The translations under genes were made by a program, and so were the position numbers. A stretch of 64,000 nt of DNA, from positions 1 to 64,000 of the forward strand of contig NZ_BJXA01000037.1 in NCBI RefSeq assembly GCF_007990755.1, written 5' to 3'. Every line of letters begins with the position of its first letter. Positions within the stretch are counted from its first letter, which is position 1. This stretch comes from Nocardia ninae NBRC 108245 (GTDB lineage: Bacteria > Actinomycetota > Actinomycetes > Mycobacteriales > Mycobacteriaceae). This document shows, in pieces, positions 52,740 through 60,698 of the stretch. A model generated the notes under the pieces. The model was given only the letters and a program-made list of their open reading frames with translations. It ran no database searches and was not told the DNA's origin.

Positions 52740-53473
52740 CAGGCCGACCTGCCGGAGATGAACCCGCCGTCGACGGGGAGGATGTGGCCGGTGGTGAACT
52801 CGGCGTCGGCGAGATACAAGACGGCGGCGGTTGTTTCGGATACCTCACCGATGCGGTTCAGCAAAGCTAGTCGGCCGGAGGAGGTTTCGTCGCCGGCGCC
52901 GAACAGTGGGGTGCGGATGATGCCGGCGGCGACGGCGTTGACGCGGATCCCGTCAGCTGCGAGTTCTGCGGCGAGACTGGTGGTCAGCGCATGTACACCG
53001 CCCTTGCTGACCAGTGCCGCGGAGGCGGGTAGCCCGGCGAGTGCGTGGTCGACCAGCACCGTGCCGATGTTCACGATGCTGCCGCCGGTCGCCTGCCGCT
53101 GCAGCTGACGCACCACCGCCTGCGTCGTGAAGTAGGTGCCCTTCAGGTTGCCGTTCACGAAGCTGTCGAGGTCCGCCTCGGTGACGTCCACGAACGGTTT
53201 GGCGCCGAAGATGCCCGCGCTGTTCACCAGCACCTGCACCCCGCCGAACCGATCGACGGCGGTCCGTACCAGCTCGGAACCCGTTGCGGGAGAGCCGATA
53301 TCGCCCGCGAAGGTAGCGATCTGCTCAGGTGCGCCGAGCTTCGCGGCCACGTCGGCAAGCTTGCCGGGGTCGCGGCCATTGAGCACCACGTTGTCCCCGC
53401 GCGCCACGAACGCGCGGGCGACATCGCGCCCGATCCCACTGGAGGATCCGGTCACGATCACCGTTTTCGACAT
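52739..53473 (-). CDS. SDR family protein lacking the catalytic tyrosine
   Basis: 244 residues of SDR fold: TGSSSGIGRDVA (nucleotide loop), NSAGIFGAKPF, and a C-terminal HILPVDGGFISG. At the active site the YxxxK motif reads A-L-V-S-K, with Ala153 in place of Tyr and Lys157 retained, and the preceding Ser region is IVNIGTVLV. It may therefore catalyse a different reaction or act as a binding protein. The promoter carries the ACGACCGGTCGT palindrome, also found before the TetR gene of the same operon. Confidence 0.85.
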   Translation of the reverse strand: MSKTVIVTGSSSGIGRDVARAFVARGDNVVLNGRDPGKLADVAAKLGAPEQIATFAGDIGSPATGSELVRTAVDRFGGVQVLVNSAGIFGAKPFVDVTEADLDSFVNGNLKGTYFTTQAVVRQLQRQATGGSIVNIGTVLVDHALAGLPASAALVSKGGVHALTTSLAAELAADGIRVNAVAAGIIRTPLFGAGDETSSGRLALLNRIGEVSETTAAVLYLADAEFTTGHILPVDGGFISGRSA

Positions 53474-53493
53474 GTTCTCCCTCTTCCTTGAAT

Positions 53494-53505
53494 ACGACCG
53501 GTCGT
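53494..53505. promoter_or_regulatory. TetR operator upstream of the SDR gene
   Basis: Perfect 12-bp palindrome ACGACCGGTCGT within TACGACCGGTCGTCT, 21 bases before the SDR start. An identical copy lies before the TetR gene at 54164-54175. Confidence 0.75.
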
Positions 53506-53561
53506 CTTGGAATGCGTATGCATCACGACCCTCGAATTACAACTCTGATGAATGCCCTGGT

Positions 53562-54152
53562 TCAGGGCCGAAAATAGTCGTCCAGCAGACGATCCAAACA
53601 CTTCTGCAGCGGTTCCAGCGTCCGATCGATCTTCATCCGGATCACCGCCCCCTCCCACGATTCCAGCAGCAGGTCAGCCAGATCGGTCGCGTCGATATCG
53701 CTCCGAATCATCCCCAGCCCCTGCGCTTCTCGCAGCTGCTCAGCCACCCGATCCCGCCAAGCCCCCCAAGCCTGCGACAACGACTCCCGAAGCAGCTCAC
53801 TACCTTCCAGCTCCCCGCCCAGATTCGCGATCAAACACCCCCCGGTGAACTCCGCCTCGACGAACTCCTCCATCAACCGTCCGAAAAACGCCCGCAACCC
53901 ACTCACCGGATCCGCCGCCGCCCCGAACGCCGCACTCAAATTCCGCTGCACACACAGCGAATGATGCTCGATCACCGCCCGCCCAAAACTCTCCTTGCTG
54001 TCGAAGTAGTTATAAAACGACCCCTTAGGCACCCCCACCTTGTCCAAAACCTGCTTGATCCCCGTCCCGTGATACCCACTGGCCAAAAACCCAGCCGCCC
54101 CCTCCTCCACCAAAAGCTGCCGAGTATCCCCACTCCGTCGCGGTCGCGCCAT
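53562..54152 (-). CDS. TetR family regulator of the SDR-tautomerase operon
   Basis: 196 residues. Helix-turn-helix LVEEGAAGFLASGYHGTGIKQVLDKVGVPKGSFYNYFDSKESF followed by an AcrR/YcdC-like C-terminal domain with a Cys in TGGCLIANLGGE and another in HSLCVQRN. The ATG at 54152 fits the family; the identical palindromes at 54164-54175 and 53494-53505 put both this gene and the SDR under its probable control. Codon use is more C-rich than that of its neighbours. Confidence 0.9.
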   Translation of the reverse strand: MARPRRSGDTRQLLVEEGAAGFLASGYHGTGIKQVLDKVGVPKGSFYNYFDSKESFGRAVIEHHSLCVQRNLSAAFGAAADPVSGLRAFFGRLMEEFVEAEFTGGCLIANLGGELEGSELLRESLSQAWGAWRDRVAEQLREAQGLGMIRSDIDATDLADLLLESWEGAVIRMKIDRTLEPLQKCLDRLLDDYFRP

Positions 54153-54163
54153 ACCCCGAATAT

Positions 54164-54175
54164 ACGACCGGTCGT
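54164..54175. promoter_or_regulatory. TetR auto-operator
   Basis: Second copy of ACGACCGGTCGT, within TATACGACCGGTCGTCTA, 12 bases before the TetR start. Confidence 0.75.
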
Positions 54176-54262
54176 CTACTAACGCAACCTCGGCCGGACG
54201 CCCTCCCGAGCTGGACAAGTGATCACGGGGAACTGATGCAGGCAACGGCCGAGAGCTCACCT

Positions 54263-54304
54263 ACACCAGTTCCCCCTCGATCAACCATGTCGGTGGAGAG
54301 GGGG
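54263..54304. repeat. left flanking repeat of the DUF559 gene
   Basis: ACACCAGTTCCCCCTC at 54263-54278 recurs identically at 55225-55240 after the gene, and in inverse at 55187-55203. Here TCCCCCTC (54271-54278) also pairs with GAGGGGGA (54297-54304), forming a hairpin 12 bases before the DUF559 start codon. Confidence 0.6.
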
Positions 54305-54315
54305 ATAGTTCGGGC

Positions 54316-55302
54316 ATGGGGGTCTTGGATGAGCCGTTTCCGGGGTCTTGGGCGAGGGCAGCCGGGTTGGTGACCCGATGGGAACTTCAGCACAACTTCG
54401 TGCGAGTGTTCCCTGACGTCTACCTGCCCAAGGGATGCACGCTCGACGCGCAGAAGCGCGCACGCGCTGCAGCGCACTGGGCCAAGGGCGCCGGAGTGCT
54501 GATCGGGTTCTCGGCGGCCGCTTTGCACGGCACCCGCTGGCTGGATCCTGACCAACCCGCAGAGATCGCACGGACGGCGCACTGTAAGCCGCCCTGCGGA
54601 ATTCGCGCCGTGCGCGCCACCATCGAGCCGGCCGAATACTGCGAAGTCGACGGATTCCGGGTGACGACACCCGCTCGAACCGCGTTCGACCTCGGCCGGC
54701 GGTTGCCCCGCGATCAGGCCGTACCGCTCCTGGACGCATTGAGCTCGGCCACCGGCCTGAATCCGCTGGAAGTCGCGGCGTTGGCTCGCGACCATCCCGG
54801 CGCACGTGGCGTCGCGCGGCTGTCGAAGATCCTTCCGTTGATCGATGCAGGCGCCGAATCACCTCAGGAATCACACACCAGACTCCTGCTGATCGATAGC
54901 GGATTAGCCGCACCCAGTACCCAACTCGTGGTCCGCGACCGCTGCGGCGCGTTCATCGCCCGTGTCGATATGGGGTGGGAAAAATGGCGCGTCGCCGTCG
55001 AATACGACGGTGCCCACCATTGGACCGACCCAGCCCAGCGCACAAAGGACATCGACAGGTTCGCAACCCTGGAAGCACTGGGCTGGCGCGTGGTCCGCGT
55101 CAACGCAACCCTCCTCCACCACCGCCCCCACGTAGTCCTCGACCGAGTCCGCGCCGCCCTCCTCGATCAGGGCTGGACGAATGATCAGGGGGAACTGGTG
55201 TCGGCGCACTCTCGCGATATGCCGACACCAGTTCCCCCTCACCGACGAAATGGGCGGGGGCGAGCACACTTGGCGGCGGACACAGGTAGACCGCGTGCTT
55301 AG
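54316..55302 (+). CDS. DUF559 endonuclease-like protein with AbiEi-like N-terminus
   Basis: Up to 328 residues. The N-terminal part (LVTRWELQHNFVRVFPDVYLP, VTTPARTAFDLGRRLPRDQAV) resembles the AbiEi antitoxin-like helix-turn-helix proteins of actinobacteria. The C-terminal part is a DUF559/Vsr-like PD-(D/E)XK fold: FIARVDMGWEKWRVAVEYDG (metal-binding Asp and Glu), HHWTDPAQRTKDIDRFATLE and GWRVVRVNATLL. Family members usually end soon after VRAALLDQGW; here the frame reads on for about 40 residues through a perfect hairpin. Whether it cleaves DNA is unknown. Confidence 0.75.
   Translation: MGVLDEPFPGSWARAAGLVTRWELQHNFVRVFPDVYLPKGCTLDAQKRARAAAHWAKGAGVLIGFSAAALHGTRWLDPDQPAEIARTAHCKPPCGIRAVRATIEPAEYCEVDGFRVTTPARTAFDLGRRLPRDQAVPLLDALSSATGLNPLEVAALARDHPGARGVARLSKILPLIDAGAESPQESHTRLLLIDSGLAAPSTQLVVRDRCGAFIARVDMGWEKWRVAVEYDGAHHWTDPAQRTKDIDRFATLEALGWRVVRVNATLLHHRPHVVLDRVRAALLDQGWTNDQGELVSAHSRDMPTPVPPHRRNGRGRAHLAADTGRPRA
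55187..55240. repeat. perfect 18-bp inverted repeat inside the DUF559 3' end
   Basis: GGGGGAACTGGTGTCGGC (55188-55205) pairs exactly with GCCGACACCAGTTCCCCC (55221-55238), loop 15 bases. Its arms share the 16-bp core found upstream of the gene at 54263-54278. It could be a terminator that is still inside an extended reading frame, or the end of a mobile unit. Confidence 0.7.
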
Positions 55303-55347
55303 GTTCCGTACCGACGGCAACGTTGGGTGTGATTTGGGATTGACCTT

Positions 55348-55794
55348 CTATAGATGACGCCGCCATTCGAGGCAGTGGGCTGCGAATTGGGTTAGGTGGG
55401 TGGTGGCGAAGGGTTGGGGGTGCCAATCATCTTGGGCGACAGTGGATGTCCAGATGTAGGTCCAGACCGGGGCGGTGGAGTCGGCTAATCGGATTGTGCG
55501 GAGGTCGTATTCGGGGTCTTCGAAGGCGTCGAGGATTTCCCACTCCGCTGCGGTGAGACCGCTGAGTACGGTGCCGTGGGCGAGGCCGTTCGGTGCGGGG
55601 ACCAGGCCGGGATATAGGCGGTCGGTGAGGGTTGCGACGCGCCAGCCTGGTGCGGTGGCGGGTTGCAGTCGTGGGACGCGACCGATCAGGACCTCCAGTA
55701 CCTCTGGAAATTGGAGCGTTCCGTACACGAACAATGCGTGCCGATGTCCAGCGTGTTCAGCAAGCCGGCTGGCATTTGGTGGTAACGAGTCCAT
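55348..55794 (-). CDS. gamma-glutamylcyclotransferase (AIG2-like) family protein
   Basis: 148 residues. The BtrG/GGCT fold signature FVYGTLQFPEV near the N-terminus, GLVPAPNGLAHGTVL and the catalytic Glu region ILDAFEDPEYDLR are present. Substrate unknown; relatives cyclise gamma-glutamyl peptides or modify intermediates. ATG 55794 is chosen since AGAGGG lies seven bases upstream; two more ATGs precede it. Confidence 0.85.
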   Translation of the reverse strand: MDSLPPNASRLAEHAGHRHALFVYGTLQFPEVLEVLIGRVPRLQPATAPGWRVATLTDRLYPGLVPAPNGLAHGTVLSGLTAAEWEILDAFEDPEYDLRTIRLADSTAPVWTYIWTSTVAQDDWHPQPFATTHLTQFAAHCLEWRRHL

Positions 55795-56034
55795 CCGCAT
55801 CCCTCTCATATCCGCGACATCCAGCTCACTGTGCGTGTCCGTCGTAGGTCGCGGGCGCCCCTCCTGGTTCAGAGCCGCACCCTAAGTCGCAGCCGCCCTG
55901 CTAAGTCCCAGCCGCCCTCCTAAGTCGCAGCCGCCCTCCAGGTCTCAGCCGGGCCTCCTAGGTCGGGGGCGAATTCGCATATTGCCACCCAGCCACCAGC
56001 TTCGAAACCGACTGCTGCCGAACACCTTCGAACC

Positions 56035-56943
56035 TTACGACGGCCGCATCGTCCGAATGATGGCGGCAAGGTATTCATAGTCTTCCGCGCGAGCAGTCGA
56101 AGTGCGATATGCGAGGCCAATGGTGCGTCCGGGGGCAGGGGTAGCGAAGTGGGCGGTGCCGAGGGTGCCGCGGGCGGTTTCGGAGGCGACGGCCATCTCC
56201 GGGATGAGGGTAACGCCGAGACCGCCTGCGACACACTGCACTACGGTCGCCAAGGAAGCGGCGCGGGTATCGCCAACTGCGGCCGGGTGGACTTCGGCGG
56301 AGCGGCACAGGTCGAGGGCTTGGTCGCGCAGGCAGTGGCCCTCGTCGAGCAGCAGCAGGGGCAGCGAGTCGAGGACGGCGGGGGCCAGGTCGGTGCGGCC
56401 GGCCAGTTCGTGACCGCGCGGCGTCACCAGCACGAACTCCTCCGTGTACAACGGGATCTCGATCAACCCGGGAATGTCGGTCGGCAGCGCGAGCAGCGCG
56501 ACGTCGAGCACGCCGGTGCGCAGCCCGTCCAACAGCCGCGCGGTCTGGTCCTCGATCACCTGCGGATGCAACGCGGGCAACTTCTTCTGCAACTCGGGCA
56601 AAAGGGCGGGCAGCACATATGGGGCAACTGTCGGAATTATCCCCATTCGCAGTGTGCCGCCGAGACCGTCGCCGGTCGCCGACGCGACGAAACGATCGGC
56701 CGCCTCGAGCGTCGCCATCGCCTTGGGCAGCAACCGCATGCCCGCGGCGGTGACGAGCACCCGCCGCGTACTGCGCTCGATCAGTTGGAGTCCGAGCCCG
56801 TGTTCAAGTGCCGCGAGCGCCTGCGATAGCGTGGGCTGGCTCACACTGAGCCGCGCTGCGGCAGTGCCGAAATGGCGATATTCCGCGACCGCCACGAACG
56901 CACGCAGCTGTGACAGGGTCGGCTGATAAGTCTGATCGGTCAC
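56035..56943 (-). CDS. oxyR: peroxide sensor OxyR (LysR family)
   Basis: 302-residue LysR regulator. N-terminal winged helix ([34 protein letters not shown]) and a periplasmic-binding-like sensor domain. The redox pair is present: Cys204 and Cys213 in [16 protein letters not shown], nine residues apart as in E. coli OxyR (199 and 208). Divergent from ahpC, with a palindrome in the interval. In M. tuberculosis this gene is decayed; here it is intact. GTG at 56943 gives the conserved N-terminus. Confidence 0.95.
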   Translation of the reverse strand: MTDQTYQPTLSQLRAFVAVAEYRHFGTAAARLSVSQPTLSQALAALEHGLGLQLIERSTRRVLVTAAGMRLLPKAMATLEAADRFVASATGDGLGGTLRMGIIPTVAPYVLPALLPELQKKLPALHPQVIEDQTARLLDGLRTGVLDVALLALPTDIPGLIEIPLYTEEFVLVTPRGHELAGRTDLAPAVLDSLPLLLLDEGHCLRDQALDLCRSAEVHPAAVGDTRAASLATVVQCVAGGLGVTLIPEMAVASETARGTLGTAHFATPAPGRTIGLAYRTSTARAEDYEYLAAIIRTMRPS

Positions 56944-56947
56944 GGCT

Positions 56948-56967
56948 ATCAGTGTAGTGCGACTGAT
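56948..56967. promoter_or_regulatory. candidate OxyR site between oxyR and ahpC
   Basis: ATCAGT (56948-56953) and ACTGAT (56962-56967) form an inverted repeat with eight bases between, five bases upstream of the oxyR start. Spacing differs from the ATC-N9-GAT site described for mycobacteria, so identity as an OxyR box is inferred. Confidence 0.5.
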
Positions 56968-57066
56968 CACCTTTACCTTTCATCGGCCCGTCGGGCAAGA
57001 TCGAAAGGGAGCTTTTCTGCTTTTCTGCACAGTGCTAGCAAACCCACCAGAACGAGGAGATTAGGC

Positions 57067-57654
57067 ATGGCCTTGCTGACCATCGGCGACCAATTCCCGG
57101 CATACAACCTCACCGCTGTCATCGGTGGTGATCTGTCCAAGGTCGACGCTCAGCAGCCTGACGACTACTTCACCCAGATCACCAGCGACGATCACGCGGG
57201 CAAGTGGCGGATCGTCTTCTTCTGGCCCAAGGACTTCACCTTCGTCTGCCCGACCGAGATCGCCGCGTTCGGCAAGCTCAACGAGGAGTTCGCGGACCGC
57301 GACGCGCAGGTGCTCGGCGCCTCGGTCGACAACGAGTTCGTGCACTTCCAGTGGCGCGCCCAGCACGAGGATCTGAAGACCCTGCCGTTCCCGATCCTGT
57401 CCGACCTCAAGCGCGAATTGGCCGCTGCCACCGGCGTTCTCAATGCCGACGGCGTTGCCGACCGAGCCACCTTCATCGTCGACCCGAACAACGAGGTGCA
57501 GTTCGTCTCGGTCACCGCGGGTTCGGTCGGCCGCAATGTCGACGAGGTGCTGCGGGTGCTCGACGCGCTGCAGTCCGACGAGCTGTGCGCCTGCAACTGG
57601 AAGAAGGGCGACCCGACCATCAACGCAGGCGAGCTGCTCGCCGCCAGCGTCTGA
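57067..57654 (+). CDS. ahpC: alkyl hydroperoxide reductase (peroxiredoxin) AhpC
   Basis: 195-residue peroxiredoxin reducing hydroperoxides and peroxynitrite. The three cysteines of the mycobacterial enzyme are all present and numbered the same: Cys61 (peroxidatic, DFTFVCPTE), Cys174 and Cys176 (ELCACNW). GAGGAG precedes the ATG. Divergent from oxyR and followed by ahpD, its reductant; a repeat-like hairpin lies between the two. Confidence 0.97.
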   Translation: MALLTIGDQFPAYNLTAVIGGDLSKVDAQQPDDYFTQITSDDHAGKWRIVFFWPKDFTFVCPTEIAAFGKLNEEFADRDAQVLGASVDNEFVHFQWRAQHEDLKTLPFPILSDLKRELAAATGVLNADGVADRATFIVDPNNEVQFVSVTAGSVGRNVDEVLRVLDALQSDELCACNWKKGDPTINAGELLAASV

Positions 57655-57695
57655 GTCGAGTCGCAACGCACGATCCATGTACAAAATCCCCTGCA

Positions 57696-57724
57696 CTGTT
57701 CCCCGTTCCCGCGGGGATGATCCG
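57696..57724. repeat. solitary 29-nt sequence resembling a type I-E CRISPR repeat
   Basis: The 29 bases at 57696-57724 run CTGTTCCCCG-TTCCC-GCGGGGATGATCCG. Length, the CCCCG/CGGGG stem, the 5' TGTTCCCC and the 3' GGGGATGATCCG tail all match type I-E consensus repeats; I count 22 of 29 identities to the E. coli repeat. Only one copy is visible and there are no cas genes. It lies in the ahpC-ahpD interval, ending 5 bases before the ahpD ribosome binding site (GAGGAAG). Confidence 0.45.
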
Positions 57725-57741
57725 AACCGAGGAAGCAACGT

Positions 57742-58281
57742 ATGAGCATTGAGAACCTGAAGAACTCCCTCCCCGAGTACGCCAAGGACCTCAAGCTCAA
57801 TCTGTCCTCGCTGGCCCGCACCACGGTGCTGAACGAGCAGCAGCTGTGGGGCACGCTGCTGGCGTCGGCGGCCGCGACCCAATCGGCGACCACACTGCGT
57901 GAGATCGCCGAGGAGGCCGCGGATGTGCTGTCCGAGCAGGCGTACAACGCCGCGCTCGGCGCCGCCTCGATCATGGGCATGAACAATGTGTTCTACCGGG
58001 GCAAGGCGTTCCTGGGTGGCCGCTACGACGACCTGCGGGCCGGTCTGCGCATGCAGATCATCGGTAGCCCGGGGGTCGACAAGGCCGACTTCGAGCTGTG
58101 GTCGTTCGCGGTCTCGTCGATCAACGGCTGCCAGCATTGCCTGGAGGCGCACGAGCACACGCTGCGTGAGGCGGGCGTGTCTCGTGAGGTGATCTTCGAG
58201 TCGCTGCGCGCGGCCGCGATCGTCGCCGGTGTCGGCCAGGCGGTGCAGTCGACCGAAACGCTTGCCGCCGCCACGGTCTGA
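57742..58281 (+). CDS. ahpD: alkyl hydroperoxide reductase AhpD
   Basis: 179-residue alkylhydroperoxidase-like protein that passes electrons from lipoamide/SucB to AhpC. The catalytic CxxC is Cys130-Cys133 in [15 protein letters not shown], with Glu118 and His137 of the proton relay at the expected places. The ATG at 57742 has GAGGAAG upstream. Ends before a strong terminator, so oxyR-regulated ahpC-ahpD is a self-contained unit. Confidence 0.96.
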   Translation: MSIENLKNSLPEYAKDLKLNLSSLARTTVLNEQQLWGTLLASAAATQSATTLREIAEEAADVLSEQAYNAALGAASIMGMNNVFYRGKAFLGGRYDDLRAGLRMQIIGSPGVDKADFELWSFAVSSINGCQHCLEAHEHTLREAGVSREVIFESLRAAAIVAGVGQAVQSTETLAAATV

Positions 58282-58292
58282 GCACTCGATCC

Positions 58293-58337
58293 GAGGCCGC
58301 CGACGGTTCATCCAATGAACCGTCGGCGGCCTCTTTC
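58293..58337 (+). terminator. ahpCD terminator
   Basis: A 19-bp perfect stem (58293-58311 with 58315-58333), loop CCA, followed by TTTC, 12 bases after the ahpD stop. Confidence 0.9.
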
Positions 58338-58427
58338 GTCTGGCCGACCTGCGACGACGGCGCAATGAACGGCCGGTGTGGGCTACGCGACAGCTCAGTG
58401 TCGGACCGGACTAGTAGGGTCGAAAAC

Positions 58428-59102
58428 ATGGGCACACAGGTTGACGTGGTGCGGGTGTTCACCGACGCCGCCGGACGATTCGGCAACGAGCTGGGCATCG
58501 CGCGGGCAGCGGACGTGGCCGAAGCCGATCGGCAGGCCCTCGCGGCCAAAGCGGGCTACAGCGAGACCGTCGTGGTGGAGGACCCGGTCGACGAGGTCGC
58601 CCGGGTTCGGATCTACACCCCGGCTGTGGAACTTCCGTTCGCCGGCCACCCCTCGGTGGGCACCGCCTGGTGGTTCGCGGAACGCGGCGTACCCGTACGC
58701 CGGCTCAGCGTGCCCGCGGGCCCAGTGGCGGTCGAGCTGACCGAGGGCCTCACCTGGATCACCGCCCGCGGCGAATGGGCGCCCGACTTCACCTTCCACC
58801 AGATCGCCGACCTCGACGAACTGGCGAACCTGCGCCCCGACGACTTCACCGGCGGCCCGCACTATTTCTGGGCCTGGACCGACGAGAACCGCGGCGCCCT
58901 CCGCTCACGAATGTTCGCCCCCACCTTGGGAATTGCCGAAGACGAGGCAACCGGTGCCGCCGCCGTCGCCATCACCGCGCTGCTGCGCCGCGGCCTGGTC
59001 ATCACCCAGGGCAAGGGATCTCAACTGTTCACCGCCTGGGACTCCGATGGTTGGGTTCGCCTGGGTGGACGCGTAGTCGCCGACCAGTCCGTGGAGATCT
59101 GA
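58428..59102 (+). CDS. PhzF family protein
   Basis: 224 residues, orthologue of Rv2716. PhzF/diaminopimelate epimerase-like fold: VVRVFTDAAGRFGNELGIA, ELPFAGHPSVGTAW (the GHPTxG-type signature) and EDEATGAAAVAITALL with the GSA/GA loop. Shorter than PhzF itself; isomerase activity is plausible but no substrate is known. ATG at 58428; sequence upstream is unrelated. Confidence 0.88.
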   Translation: MGTQVDVVRVFTDAAGRFGNELGIARAADVAEADRQALAAKAGYSETVVVEDPVDEVARVRIYTPAVELPFAGHPSVGTAWWFAERGVPVRRLSVPAGPVAVELTEGLTWITARGEWAPDFTFHQIADLDELANLRPDDFTGGPHYFWAWTDENRGALRSRMFAPTLGIAEDEATGAAAVAITALLRRGLVITQGKGSQLFTAWDSDGWVRLGGRVVADQSVEI

Positions 59103-59163
59103 CCGCATAACCTCTTAGCAGGCCGGAATCATTTGCGGCACAGTCGCATCCAGGTCGCCACCC

Positions 59164-59892
59164 TCAGACCAACGGCACACCGGCGATCGGCGGACTGGTC
59201 GGCGCCGCCGATCCGCCGGAGGGTTCGACGCTGACTGCCAGCGTCTCCCCGGGATCGAAGGTCGTCACGAATGGCTTTGCCGTCGAGGGCAATTCGACGA
59301 GCACCCCCGCCGACCGCGGCCGCGGCCGTTCACCGACGGGCACCAACCACACCTGGTAGACCCGTCCGGACGGCGGCTCGGCCACTCCGGTGAACGCGAC
59401 GACCGCGAGTCGCTGCTGGGCGGAGAACTCCACCATGACCGTGCCGCCGCCGGCCACCGGTTTCGTCAGCGTGCGCGAGTCCGGCTGCCGATGTATCCGC
59501 TCCGCGGTCGGTACACCGTCGGGCGGGCTACCGATCCGGTCGGCGATCACGCTGCCACCGATCACCAGACAGGCCGCCGCGGCCACCGGCACCACCCAGC
59601 GCATGCGCCGCTGCCAGGCGGACGGAAGCCTGGCGCGCCCGTCGTCGGGCAGTGCCGCCAGAATCCGCGCCTCCAGTTCCGGTGGCGGGGCCTGGGCGTC
59701 GAGTGCGGCCACCTGCGCCATCACCTCGCGCAACCGCCGCACCGTGTCCGAGAATTCTTGCCGCACAGCGGGATCGGCGGCCGCCAGCCGCTCCTCGATG
59801 CGCCGGCGTTCGATCTCGCCGACGGCGTCCAACGCGCACGGGTACGCCAGGTCGAGCAGTTCCGCGTCCGATCGTGGCGGGTTATCGGCCAT
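59164..59892 (-). CDS. rskA: anti-sigma factor RskA-like
   Basis: 242-residue membrane anti-sigma-K factor. Cytoplasmic N-terminus (DAELLDLAYPCALDAVGEIERRRIEERL), one membrane helix (about 97-119, VVPVAAAACLVIGGSVIAD) and an external anti-sigma-K domain (TVMVEFSAQQRLAVVAFTG, YQVWLVPVGERPRP). It holds the adjacent sigma factor inactive until proteolysis. Its ATG overlaps the sigma gene by 11 bases. Confidence 0.92.
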   Translation of the reverse strand: MADNPPRSDAELLDLAYPCALDAVGEIERRRIEERLAAADPAVRQEFSDTVRRLREVMAQVAALDAQAPPPELEARILAALPDDGRARLPSAWQRRMRWVVPVAAAACLVIGGSVIADRIGSPPDGVPTAERIHRQPDSRTLTKPVAGGGTVMVEFSAQQRLAVVAFTGVAEPPSGRVYQVWLVPVGERPRPRSAGVLVELPSTAKPFVTTFDPGETLAVSVEPSGGSAAPTSPPIAGVPLV

Positions 59893-60649
59893 CGGCGCAT
59901 TCTCCGGACAAGCAGCTCTCCAGTCTCTTCAGCCCGTCACGGATGCGGGTTTTGACGGTCGGCAGCGGCACCGCTAGGTGGTCCGCGACTTCACGGTACG
60001 TCCGCCCGGTGTAGTAGGCGAGCGTGATCGCCTCGCGCTGCGTCGCGGTGAGCGCGGCGAGGCAGCCGAGGACCTCCTGTTCGTCCATGCGCTGCGTCAC
60101 CGATTCCGCGACGACATCGTGGTCGCGGCCGCCGTGTGAGTGCGCGTAGGCCGATTCCCGGCCTGCGCAGGCGGCTTCGGCGCGCACCCGGTCGACCGCG
60201 CGCCGGTGCGCGAGCATCATGAGCCAGCCGATCGGACTGGCCAGTGCCGACTCGTAGCGATCGGCGGTCGACCACACCTGGAGGTACACCTCCTGGCTGA
60301 CTTCCTCCGCCGCGGCCCGGCTGCGCACGATGCGGGTGGCGAGCCCGAAGACCCGCGGGCTGGTGAGCCGGTAGAACTCGGTGAAGGCAGCGCGGTCTCC
60401 GTCGCCGATCGCGGCGAGCAGTGCGACGAGGGTGCGACCGGACAGCGCCGATCGCTGTCGGTCGAACGCGATGGGTGTCGGGTATCCACATAACGAGTGC
60501 TCGTCCAGTACGAGAGCACCGACCCGGTGCACCGCGGCGAGAACGCGCTCATTACCCGCGCCTCCCCCACACCCGAGTTTGTCGGGTGCACACCGCACGT
60601 CGGCACCTGATTCGTTCGCTACCTCATCGATGACCGAATCTGCCCGCAT
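59882..60649 (-). CDS. sigK: ECF sigma factor SigK
   Basis: ECF sigma factor, about 190 conserved residues with a non-conserved N-terminal lead. Region 2 is AAFTEFYRLTSPRVFGLATRIV with EEVSQEVYLQVW; region 4 is ALTATQREAITLAYYTGRTYREVADHLAVPLPTVKTRI. Together with RskA it matches SigK, which in M. tuberculosis drives its own operon and mpb70/83. Start uncertain: ATG 60649 or GTG 60598; similarity begins only near FDRQRSALSGRTLVALL and no start codon lies closer. MPB70-like genes are not in this window. Confidence 0.88.
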   Translation of the reverse strand: MRADSVIDEVANESGADVRCAPDKLGCGGGAGNERVLAAVHRVGALVLDEHSLCGYPTPIAFDRQRSALSGRTLVALLAAIGDGDRAAFTEFYRLTSPRVFGLATRIVRSRAAAEEVSQEVYLQVWSTADRYESALASPIGWLMMLAHRRAVDRVRAEAACAGRESAYAHSHGGRDHDVVAESVTQRMDEQEVLGCLAALTATQREAITLAYYTGRTYREVADHLAVPLPTVKTRIRDGLKRLESCLSGECADGR

Positions 60650-60698
60650 AGACAGGGGTTCGGTATGGGATGGCGCGCGGATTGGTCTGCAGCACCGG

